Part shown: positions 1 to 12,294 of the stretch, in pieces
Position numbering within the stretch: position 1 is the stretch's first letter
Layout: each line of letters begins with the position of its first letter
NCBI GenBank assembly: GCA_030765045.1
Contig: CM060965.1
Location: 61,098,787-61,162,786 of the forward strand
Direction: 5' to 3'
Length of the DNA stretch: 64,000 bases
Source: Tenodera sinensis
Lineage: Eukaryota; Arthropoda; Insecta; Mantodea; Mantidae
The notes under the pieces: generated by a model
Databases searched by the model: none
The model's input: the letters and a program-made list of their open reading frames with translations, nothing else
What the model was told of the DNA's origin: nothing
Made by a program: the position numbers and the translations under genes

Positions 1-760
1 CTACTACACCATGCTTGATTAAGAAAGACTGCAGTATTTCTACTTTTGGCACAGTCTGTACGAATTTCATAGCTGTAACTAGGCACCTCTTGCAGGAATT
101 GAAACCGTGCCCTTCCGAAGTACTTGGTTCAACTTTACTACTACAACTGCAATTTGTTGCTTGTAGCACTTTCATGTTTGATGAAGCATGTGTTGGTCAC
201 TGACATTGTGACGTATGAAGATATCAGCATGGAAGGTTTGCAGACACAGGGTTATATAAATGCAGGATCTGAGCAATTTCTCAAAGCAAAAAGAAAACAG
301 TATTACCATTTGATAAACTGAAATTTGGTGAATCAAGGAAAGAAAACGGAATTTATGGCGGAACTAAAACATGACATTTTTACTTCATAGTTCTTGTCAT
401 GCATATTATTGAATGTGCATTTCGATTGCAAGCTTTCACAGCATAATGGATAACATGTTGAATTGCACAGTTGGAGTAAGTCAAATCAAGTCTTAAAGAG
501 TTAAGGGGAGCTATAAAATAATGTAAGTATACATTAGTGTAATTATGTCAGATAGTGTGTAGGGTAAGGAAAGAAAGGATATAAGGAGGAAAGAAAATGA
601 GAGGGGGAAAGGAAAGAGAGAAAACAAGAACATAGGAATTATTATAAGTTTCCCACCCAAAACCCCTCATTCCCACACTTGTCCTTTAGAGTGTAAAACT
701 GGCCTAAGTCACAGCAGAAAGAGCTAGCAGCCTAAGTTCTGCATAAAATAACCCCTAACG
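1..760. other. No gene recognised
   Basis: AT-rich sequence with a purine-rich patch near 540-625. Short open frames here have no recognisable domain. By position it should be intron of DDX47. Confidence 0.5.
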
Positions 761-767
761 CAACAGC

Positions 768-1086
768 CTATGAAGGGTCAAGGCCTGCCACCCAGCCGCT
801 GCATCCCCCACCTCTACCCACTACAGACATTTGTGAGGTGCAGTACTGGAGGGTGGGACGTGATCAGCACCCCGAGCCCTCCCAGCTCGTTATACGGCCT
901 TCTCAATCTGGGACCACTACTTCTCCATCAAGTAGCTCCTCAATTGGTCTCCGTGGGACTTAAAGAGGCTGAGTGCACCCTGTGCTAGACCTCCCAGAGG
1001 GGATAAAATCCCCATGCTCGTACTGGGGATCGAACCCAGGACCTCCACACCAGAGGCAAGCGTGCTGCCAACTGCGCTACAGCTAA
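768..1086 (-). repeat. tRNA-derived SINE, family alpha, minus copy
   Basis: Read on the minus strand, 1086-1017 is a tRNA-like head with A-box-like TAGCGCAGTTGG and B-box GGTTCGATCCC. A GC-rich body follows that matches the plus-strand copy at 45509-45850 (shared features: tRNA head, GGGGATTTT after the head, GAGCTACTTGAT, a catalogue of GGGAGG motifs). The region is much richer in GC than its surroundings. The body differs by many substitutions between copies, so both are old. Confidence 0.8.
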
Positions 1087-1636
1087 GTTCTGCATGATTA
1101 TACTTATTAATCAGGAAAACTGTTTTGAGAGTTAATTGCTCCCATCCTCAGTTCCTAGTCAACTAATGATGATAGTAATTAGCCCTTGAAACATGTTCCT
1201 CGTATCAAGTAAGTGTTGTAGTGGCAAAATTCAACTCAATACTCAACTAAATTGTTAGTGCACATGTCACATAGTCCAACATACACACTTTTAATTTTAA
1301 GTTCAATGTACTGTTTTATTATGGTGCATGTCGACCACCAACTGCACCATGTACCTGCACCTGCGATATGTGCCAAACTATCGCCCACCCACATGCCATC
1401 ATCTCTCTAAAACCACACATCTAACAACTCTGTACTATGAAATAAAAAACCAGTTTACATAGCACTATAATTTAATGCTGTAGCACAACCATATAGAAAT
1501 TTTCACAAACATTTTAATGTTATTCTTAAATTTTTTAACCAAGCCATAATTCATGCAACTGGGCAAGCACAAGAAAATACTTCATTTGTAACATTCACCA
1601 TACTGGTACCTTATGTTCATGACAAATGAAACATAC
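1087..1636. other. DDX47 intron, no other feature seen
   Basis: Intron downstream of exon 4. I see no coding exon, no SINE and no terminal repeats here. Confidence 0.5.
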
Positions 1637-1803
1637 CAAAAATTTGAGGGCACGAAGATTAAAACCTTTGGTGTTCTCCAGATGATCCACTAAACGACCT
1701 GGAGTGGCAATGAGAATGTGTGGTTTCTTTGCAAGAGTTAGTGCTTGTGACATCATGTCCATGCCTCCAACAATCACTGCACATTTCACTCCTATACTAG
1801 CAC
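1637..1803 (-). CDS. DDX47: DDX47 coding exon 4 (motifs GG and Ib)
   Basis: Encodes GASIGVKCAVIVGGMDMM, SQALTLAKKPHILIATPGR and LVDHLENTKGFNLRALKFL. It contains the GG doublet and motif Ib (TPGR). The acceptor is CACAG and the donor GTATGT; the exon is 167 bp. The next expected residues (VMDEAD) are not in the remaining 1.6 kb and must lie outside the window. Confidence 0.93.
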
Positions 1804-4800
1804 CTGTGGAAAACATTTATACACTACAATCAGCAACATTTAAAATCACTGGAACTTTCACACAGGAGGGAAAAAGAACTGATGTAAACACTCATATACA
1901 GTCCATTCACATCCTTTTCGGCCAGGGCTTGAAGGAGGGGGAAGGGGTTAGGCTTCCCTGACCTTCCAACTACATCAGGTAAGGCACAAACTTTGTTTAC
2001 AGTATCTATTTAACTGAAAATTGCTTTGACATGATTATAAACATGAAATCTGAATCTATAGGACAGAGAAGATATCAGGTAAGTGCAAACTTGAAGACTA
2101 AATAAAACAGTAAAATATACACAACATTTTATTGTACTAGTTGCACCATTAGATTAATGTAACATTAAGGGTCATCCTCTGAAAAAGTATCGTCGTCTTG
2201 TAGATTGATTACCAGGGTCTGGCCATTTCCCATTATACCTTCAGAGGAACAATATTTGTTTTATAGTTCAGCACAGCATGTGTAATTAGACCAATGATTC
2301 TTGCTTTCAATGTCCTTTATATTATTTTGAACTAAGGCTCAAATTTCAGTAACATATTTTCTTCCTAAGACATTGTTGGCTGCAATGTTTCTTTTCAGTT
2401 CTAACCATACATATTCTATGGGATTCAAACCACAATGATAAGCGAGAGTTTAACAACTACATGGTCATGCTTAGCAGCTATTTCATCAACAGCATGCATT
2501 TTTTGTTTATGGTACGTTTGTTGTATAAGTTTTTGCAGCTGTAGTACTGGCATTGGTGGTGGCCTCTTTTACCATCCACTTGTAATAGAGAGTAGAACGT
2601 TCAAAGTTGACTGCACTGTTTACACAAGTACTGCATGTGTCGCTTGCAAGGACCCGAAGTTCTCTTTCCTGGTGGTCGAAAAGAATGTGAATAGACTATT
2701 GCAAACATATCCTGCTAATAATTTGTTAAGTAAGCAATTTGAATCTAAAATAAGAACAAATTAGAAATTAAAAGCTTCACTTATCTAGCAATATTGCAAG
2801 GGCTTCAAACGCTGACTAGTTTCAGGTTTGTATCCAATTCATGATACAACTTGAAACTAGTCAGTGTTTGAAGAACTTGCAATATTGCTAAGATAAGTGA
2901 AGCTTTTAGTTTCTAATTTGTTCTTATTTTAGATTATGTTGCTTCACTGTTAATAACTTCAATTTTCCTTGGTTTAAAGCAATATGAGTGTTTAATAGTG
3001 ATTCTTTTACACCATTTTAACAATCAGAACAAAAGAATAAAACATTGTTAATAAAACTTTGTACTTTACTTACCAAGCGCTTCAAATTGCTCAGAAATCT
3101 GAAATGCCAATTCCCTTGTTGGTGTGAGTATTAGGGCAAAGTACCTCTGAGGACTTTCTAACAGTGCCTGTAATATGGGCAGTGCAAAAGCACCAGTTTT
3201 TCCTGAGCCTGTTTCTGCTAAACCAATCACATCTTTACCTGAAAAGTTCAATGAAACATAGCTGTTGATAAAAGTGAATATGCATAAACTTGAATTTAAC
3301 ACAGCAGAATACAATGTTTTCTATGACAGCTTATAGCACAAACAATACAAAAATAACACACAAAAAAAAAATGTGTTGCACTCACATGACTTTCTCTACT
3401 CTTGTACTTATTCTTACAAACTCCTATTCCTCTACTTTCTTTATGTTAGTCGAGATAAACACCTGCACAAATTATCTTAATGCTAATTTTCTTGCAGGTG
3501 CAAGGGAAGTATCGAAATACAATAGGCTTTGAGTGATCGTTAAATCTTTTAAAGCTGGTCGCTATATGAAGGCTTCGAAAGTCTGTTCTCTTTGCATGGC
3601 TAAGAGATAAAAAAGTGAATAATGAACTACCGTTTCAGAAAAGTTTAAGTACTGCAGAACTCACACAAATAACAAGGAATATCCCCGAAATACTTCACTC
3701 CACAAAACATGCATTTGGGCATAAATTGTGGTTTTAATGAGATTCTACATTTTTTTTGTATAGTAAGATTCGGTTTATCTTATGGTTTACCATACAAAAT
3801 CGTTAGAGCCATCTTTTAGAAAATCAACCTTTTCCATATAAAGGGTAGTTAAGGATGGAGGAATTTTCTTCAAAATCTTTAAATCCCATCCTTGAAAGAT
3901 ATTCAACTTAAATATCAACTTTGGTTTTTAAGCTGTCTGTCTGTGTGTGTGTGTGGCGCGCGTGCGCTGTGATCCACAGAAGAGCTGCATTTCCTACACT
4001 ACAGGAGATCATAACATAAGGACTTTTAAGGTATTTTGAATGACTTAAATCTAAAAAAACCGAAAAATGTTGGAATCCAGCAAGAGTCGCATTTTCTACA
4101 CTATGGGAGATTGCAATATATTGGTGCTAAAACACATTGAAATCCAGGAGAGTTACGTTTTCTACACTATGGAAGCGCTTAACCACATAGTAGCCATATC
4201 AGTAAGTCTAACAGCAGTCAACCAGGCTTGCAACTCACAAGTCCTCAGCATTCCCCTGACTGATGAGGTTACCAGAGCTATATAGGGTGGAAGGTACTGC
4301 TTCGGCCAGAATAACCTTGCTGATAGCTGCAGGTGTAAGAAATATAAAATGTTAAGTTTCATTTTGTAAAAATTTTATTTTTTCGGCAATGTAAATGGCA
4401 ACACTGTGCTGTCCACGCACTGCAGTGAGTTAATGAACAGGCTTCTACAGTGAGTGAATTGTCACGCTATGTTGGAATAGGGGAAGCAAGTGTATGCAGA
4501 ACATTGAAAGTGTTGGGGATAAAAACGGTTTGTGCCAGGTGGGTTCCCAGGATGTTGATAGAGGCTCACAAGGAAACATAAAAAACAGTATGCAGTATGT
4601 AAACAAAACACCTGACAGGCATGTGCCTCAGGGCTAGCACTGCCTCAGTGATACTACCCTTAAAAGAAAGTATACATAATATAGAGTTCCTCTATACATA
4701 TGACAAACCATATCTAATACGGGACTGAAGCACAGTTAATGTACTCTAACACATAATGCTACCTTTACAAGTACTATTTAGCAAAGAACACAAGTGCCAG

Positions 4801-7800
4801 TCATCATTTTGAAATAAATTCCATACACCAGTCTAAATACATTTATAAGCACTTGACAACAAGAAATACTGAAAATGTGTGTCATTTATGCCGATTATGT
4901 GGTGTTTATTTAGGATTTATTATTAATTAAAGTTCTTAACATGGAGCTGCATTTCAGTTCACAAGAGACAGTATTTTTATTTTGTTTTTTTTTTTTTTTT
5001 GCTTCTTCTTTCTCTTTCTTTCTTTTTTTTGAAAGGAGGAAACAGAAGAAGAGTTGAAGATAAAGAGTGGCTTATTTCGCTAGATAAGGAATGAGGAGTG
5101 GGAACATCTGCCTTTATTTACGTGATCTCATTGTTTCGTTTTATTTTATTTTGTCCTTTCTATTTTTGTATATATTTATCTTTCATTCTTCAAGGAAATT
5201 TCCCCCTGAAATTAGAGTACCATGTCTAAGTGCTCCCTTGATGTGAATGGATTCATGATCACAAAGTAAATTCTTTCGTATTGCAGACAATTGTAATTTA
5301 ACCCATCCCCTGACCTTCACACCATTAAGCAATAACTACCCTAACCTGTGCTGGCAGCCGAATTTGTTGTGAGAACACGTGACGTGTACATTTCAAGTGG
5401 CCGATGTAGCCATATTTTGTGTAGAAATTAAACTTTGCATGACACTTTAACATTAAATTGTGGCTAAATTCTTTCAAATTAAGATAAAAAGGCATTACAG
5501 CATTACTAGATGCAATATTAACCGGGCTTGTGGGCCGTGGTCTATTGGGTTCCTTCTTCTTCCCAAACGTTTCGTCTGCGACTACGGCAGACGAAACGTT
5601 TGGGAAGAAGAAGGAACCCAATAGATCACAGCCCACAAGCCCGGTTAATATTGCATCTAGTATTGACACCGGCCGTGAAAGCCTTAGAACATTACAGCAT
5701 TGTTTACACAATATCTGCGCAACAATAAGTTAAATAATAAACCATTTATATCAATTTGTGAAGAAGCTAGATGGCTCCAAATGTTTGACACAAATTATTC
5801 TTTTTTCGGCAAAGCAGTTCTTTATTGACGATAATTGTATTGGACATATTTGTTACACTCGAGTAGAATCCCTGGTTAACGTATGGCAGAAGCAGTACCT
5901 TCCACCCGGTGTACAAGAAATTGCAGTGGAGTGAAATAGAGGATGTTGCAGGCACTTAAATGTTGGCCTGTACAACTAATCATCCCATTTGAGATTAATC
6001 AGGGGGGCAGGATGTTGCAGAATAGAATATAGAAAGAATATGACTTCATGTTTTTATAACTCTATGTTTTGTATCATCTGTTTTTCCTTTGTTTTCACTG
6101 CCTTCAAATTTTATATTAGTACTGTTATTAATTAAACATAATGGCAAGAAAATGTTTGGAAAAAACGACTACACCCCAAACAGACCTTTGTCTAAAAATG
6201 CTTTTTATGGATTCAGGGGGCCTCAAAATATATATTTCTGGTGAAATCTCAACATCAAAATTTTGGGTCGAATACAATACTTTTCCTACTTACTATATGT
6301 AGTAGAGAAGGTTAAAAAGTGCCATATCCTTTAAACAAGAAAAAGATAGTAATTATTATTTATTTATGCCAACAAACTTACTGTTGGTGTTTTTAAACAC
6401 ACAAGCCGTGTGTGGGCAAAGTTTGAGAGGTAGAACTGGAACTTAAAAATTCAATGCCACAACTGGGATTTGAACCACAGACCTTCCGCTTATCAGGCGG
6501 CTGCTCTACCACTGAGCTATTGTGACAAACTGCCAGAATGGCATTAAATTCTCAAACCAGTTCGTATTTCTCCTGGTAAACCACAAAGGCAGTCTCACAT
6601 CAGAGACCAATTGCCCCAATGGTGACTCACTATTGTAAGTACTTTATATCCCAGGATTAAATAACCTTCAGATGGTAATTATTATTTATTTATGCCAACA
6701 AACTTACTGTTGGTGTTTTTAAACACACAAGCCGTGTGTGGGCAAAGTTTGAGAGGTAGAACTGGAACTTAAAAATTCAATGCCACAACTGGGATTTGAA
6801 CCAGAGTTCCAGTTCTACCTCTCAAACTTTGCCCACACACGGCTTGTGTGTTTAAAAACACCAACAATAAGTTTGTTGGCATAAATAAATAATAATTACC
6901 ATCTGAAGGTTATTTAATCCTGGGATATAAAGTACTTACAATAGTGAGTCACCATTGGGGTAATTTGTGGTTTACTAGGAGAAATACGAACTGGTTTGAG
7001 AATTTAATGCCATTCTGGCAGTTTGTCACAATAGCTCAGTGGTAGAGCAGCCGCCCGATAAGCGGAAGGTCTGTGGTTCAAATCCCAGTTGTGGCATTGA
7101 ATTTTTAAGTTCCAGTTCTACCTCTCAAGAAAAAGATATTCTGAAAACTTAACATTATCATTGAGAAAAAGAGGTTTTAGTAACAGTTCCTTCTGGTTCT
7201 ACATAACAATTCCAAAATAACAGTCATTTACATTCACAAGTGTTTATGCTTTTCAACCATAACAGCAAGAATCTTGCTTGGTCCACTGTTACATCACTAC
7301 CTTACTTGGATTCTTTCACATCAAGTCATGAATTATTTGTCCCAGTATCAGAAAATGATAAGTCACCTCTTTCTCCTCCACCATACATGACCTCCTCAAT
7401 AAACCGTTAACAAAAATACCTCTATGCATGTTTTTCTTTAATGTGAGTTGGTCCTTTGACTCACTTAAAGGAATCCACAATGCCATAATCATAGTATTAA
7501 CTATCATGTATCAGATTCCATGATGTTAATGATTATAAGTTCCAAAACAGCATCTGAAGAAATCATGTTTCAAGACCTCATAATCATAATTGAATTTTAC
7601 TGATTGAAAGATTTCTGACGAAGATTGCCTTCTATTGATGGTTGTGAAAATAGATTTTGCATCACACATAATTGCAACTGTTGAATTACAATGTAATGTA
7701 CTACAATCAGAGCATATATTTGGAATTAATTAAAACATTTTGTGTTACATTCATATGACTTTCTCTTCTCACTCAACAAACTACTCTTACAAAACCTGGA

Positions 7801-10800
7801 ACCAGATAAACGTTCAATTCACATTTACACATTTTGTTGTAGAATACAGAAGGTAAAGTGAGTCAGAATATTTAAGAGTATGTCCCTATGTGATGACTCT
7901 GAAATTCTGTGCTCTTTGCATGACCATGAAGAAGAAAAATTAATGACTTCACAAATCAGAAAAGCAGTGCATTTTTTGAAAATTCAAACCAGTAACAAAA
8001 AATATCTTGGAAAGGATTAAACATATACATTTGACATAAATTGCTTTAACAAGATCTACATTTTTTTTGTGTGGTGAGATTTTGCCTATATTTCACAGTT
8101 TACGAGCTATACAAAAATCATTTACAATGAAGAAGATTTTGCAGGGTATTCCCAGAAAATTCCAGTCAGTGCAAGAAGTTCCTGTATCCCTTTGTATTTC
8201 CATTGCACTGTTGTTCCTTTCAAATCTGTCTCTCAACATCAATACAGGACAAATGAAGAATTGCAAAGAAGTAGGAGGAAGCCTTTGGACTCATAACACC
8301 TGTGACACTCTGCAACCTGTCAAAGAGGATATGGAGAGGCTTTGTGCCCATACTGATCCACTACAGTCATATTCTGTTCTAAAGCGCGTCTCACCCTTAA
8401 AAGACAGTACACGTTAAATGGAGCGCAGTGTTGCAACATGTACTAGTTGCGAATCTCTCTGCGCGAGCGACTCGAGGTGACCTGAGTCCTGTACTTAGTC
8501 CTTCAATTGCTGCTTGACGAGACGGACACTTTTAACTTTGGTATCCCTCCACGACTTTGTTACTGTATGACCTAAATTTACAAATGACTCGTCTGTATAA
8601 ACAATTGATTTCCCCTGGTCCCTAAACCTTTTACGTCTTTTAGATATTTATGTCGCCATCTGATATCAATATCGTCTCTTTCTATTAATATGCACTTGTT
8701 ACCCTTTCTTTCATATTCGAACCCCAAATCAGAGTGGCCCTTGAGAAATTTGGTAGGGTCTCATCACTGTTGAACTGTGACAAAATTATATTCAGCATGG
8801 GTGGAATATTTGCAAACTGTAAAGAATGAACAATTCGCCGCACTCCACCTTGCACTATTCAATCATATTGCGTTAACCTAGCGTTTTGTGTAGTCCCGCC
8901 CCTTTTGCTTTCTTTTTCGATGGCGTTCTTAGAGGTCCTTCCATTAGTTCCTTTTTAATCATACACACTACTGCTTCTGAACACCCGATAGCCTTAGCTG
9001 TTTCTTTTACTGCCTTTACTGCCAAGCATTTTGCTTCAAAAATAATCTAACACATTCATAATTATTTGGCGTTCCTTACTTCTTAATTTACCAACATATC
9101 GTCCCTTCCTAGCTTCACCCTCCATAACTACAAATATTTACAAAAATATTAAACAAATAACGCAATAACAGCGTTCAGTTACACACACGGCTTCTTTCGA
9201 ACTAATGTTAGTGCTGCTCCTTATACTATCTTCTGTGTCAGGCCTGACGCTGAATAGATGAATACCTTTTGTTTGCCTTATTGGATAAAAGAAAGAGGTT
9301 ACTGCCTTTTGGTTTATTTTAAAAACTTTCTCCAACCTTCCTCAACATTTGTTCTCGCTGGTTCCCTGATGTAAACTCAATAACAAAAAAGTTTCACACT
9401 GCGTAACTTTTGCAGTGCACAGATATAAAATTTTCCGAAAACATTTAATTTAAAAAATTATAACCCTTAACTGGGTAAACATAGAGAATTCAAAGTGGGC
9501 AGGTAGTAGCACTATAGTTTACTCTACCTAAGAAAAAAATATAGATGCATTCTAGCAGTTAGTTTGTTAGTTAGTGCGTGATGAGTGTAGAAACAGCAAA
9601 TATCGGACTTCTATTGAAAAAAACGTTTTCTGAACAAATTTGGACCTATAGAAATGTATAATGACTCTGAAAAGGATATAACCTGATAGAGAAAAAAATT
9701 CTGCATAGGATAATGTGTTCAAACCTGAAATTTATAACAAATGAATATTTGTACCATGCTATTAGGAATGTGGCAACAGAGCGAGGGTAGAAAAGGACGC
9801 GGCTAATGGCAACTTGTATGCGCTAGAGACAGAGATGTCCCATTTAACTCCATACTGTCTTCTAAGAGTGAAACGCTATATAGTACATACTCCACTTTAC
9901 TATGTGTTTCAATTTATGCATATGTAATGATCAATGATATGATATATATAATGATATGATGATGATGATGATGATCATGATGATGATGATGATGATAAAC
10001 AACACACTGTATATGTCACTTGCCATGCAAATATTTAATAAAAGTTGTTTTAGCCATTTTGAGAAAATAAAGAAATGACAAATGTTTCTCCATGATAAGG
10101 GTTTGGCTAGCCCCGTAGCGCAGCTGCTAGAGCACCTGCCTGCTGTGCAAGGGGTCCCGGGTTCGATTCACGGCAGGGTGTAGGAATTTTTCTCCAGCCA
10201 GGGTTATTTCTCATCCTTCCCTGAGTCTGGGAATATAATGGTGGCACCATGTCTGAGTGGTTAGACCACCTACGCAGGACCTGCATGTGATTTTCGTGGT
10301 GGACGAAGCGGCATCTGGGCAGGTTTTCTTCGGGTTCTCTGGTTTCCACCAGTTGCTCCATTATCACCCTTCCAATCCTCCATTTTGCCTGCATTCCATA
10401 TCATTCTCTTCCTCACTATCATACCTGGTGCCTGGCTGACCACCTGCTTCCAGGTCTTCACTCTGTCTAGTCCAGAGGTCCCTCTGCTCCCCAACAGGTG
10501 TCTGACCCTAGGCACTGGCTTGTAAGTCCTAGGGGGTGTAAGTCCTACGTATGGGGAGGGTAATCAGGGAAAGAAGAAGATAAGGGTTTGGGGTAGGTGG
10601 ATTTTCTTTAAGTTTGGTATGTATTTAGCCAACTTTTCATTTTTTAATTCTGCTGTTCATGGTCAGACATACAAACAGACATTTTTACTTTCTCTACTAT
10701 GTATAATAAGTACAGGAAGTATTGTATTCGACCCAAAAATTTGATGCCGAGATTTCACCAGAAATATATGTTTTGGGGCCCACTGAATCCAAAAAAAAAA

Positions 10801-12259
10801 AGCATTTTTAGAAAAAAGGTGTGTGTGTGTGTTTGTGTGCATGTGTGTCTGTCAGTCTGTGGGAGCATAACTCAAAAACGAAAAGTCAGTTAAAAACCAA
10901 AGTTGGTATTTAAGTTTAATGTCTTTCAAGGATGTGACATGAAGATTTTGAAAAAAATTTCTACACCCTAAACTACCCTTTAGATGGCAAATTTTGATTT
11001 TCTTGAAAATTGCTCTAACAATTTTGATTAAAATGTCATGTTTAAAATATTTTTATGACAAATGAGATGTATATTTTGAATTTTCTTGCTATAGTCCATG
11101 TAGTCCTGTTTACTCTGGATGACTTTTGCACAACTGGTAAACCATAAGAGATAGAACAAATCTTACTGTACAAAAAATGTTGTTAGCTAATGCTGGATTT
11201 CTGACAATGAAGTCATTATCCTCTTGCTCTCCAATATTTTTCATTAATGAATGGGGCAACAGAAATAATTAGCAGTAAATATAACAGCTTTTTAGAGAGC
11301 ACCATATTTTTACGTTTTGGTGGTCACACTGCTCTCTCACAACCCCCAGAATGTCTGGAGGACCACACCTGTCATTGGTTTACGGGTCTCACCGACCTGA
11401 CTGGAAGTTATCAAAATAAATTAACCGACCATTACCAATCCTCTGATTACCAATCAGAGGACGTATTACATGCCATGACAGGTCAGCATGTTAGGGGTTA
11501 AGGGTTTATACAGAAATTAGAGAAATGGAGAGGTTGGAAAAACAAAGACTCCCTAGCCCTCGGCTACCCTAATAGCATCAAAGTCGGAAGAGAACAAGAG
11601 ATGACCAAGGTAAGGTCATAAGTTCAGATAGAAAAGCTACAGTGAGGAGCAAAACACCTGTAAGTGGACGTAATGTTCTGCTCAGCTTGGGTAGTTTGTG
11701 GTTGCCATCCATATATCCCCTAGACGGGAACCCCTGAGGGGTGCTAAATCACAAAATTGATGTCCAAAGAAATTTTTTGTAGAGTGAACCATTTCAGAGA
11801 TATTCCTTGTTATTTGTGTGAGTTTTGGAATACTTAAGCTTTCATCAAATGAAAGATCATTACTAGGGCTCGGAAGTTCATGCCCTAAAAAACACTGAAA
11901 TATGCATGCAAATATGCTCTTAAAAACTTGAAAATATGCCAAGAAATATGCACTATTAAATTAAAACAATGTCCCTTTGCAGTAGACAAGACGAGTTAGT
12001 ATAAATAATAAATGAAGTTACCTTGTTCTTTAGAGGTTGAAGTAGAAGTAGTAGTATTAACTGCTAGTATTAACTGCTAAATTGCAGTTCACAACCAATA
12101 CGATACTTTGCACAAATTTTCAACTGTAAAACATTGTCTGTTGTCTCGCAAAACACTTTTGTAGCGTGAAAAACTTCTCTCCACGTCACAAGATGTTATC
12201 GGGGCATATTTAAACGATGCTAACTGCTTCACACACACACACACGCATGCACGCACACG

Positions 12260-12294
<35 letters not shown>

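Noticed and set aside
7022..7098. Functional tRNA-Ile gene
   Set aside because: The T-stem pairs poorly and the same sequence occurs in several copies embedded in a palindromic repeat, so it is repeat-borne rather than a host tRNA gene.
8067..8417. 116-residue protein
   Set aside because: No recognisable domain, and its first part overlaps a family U repeat.
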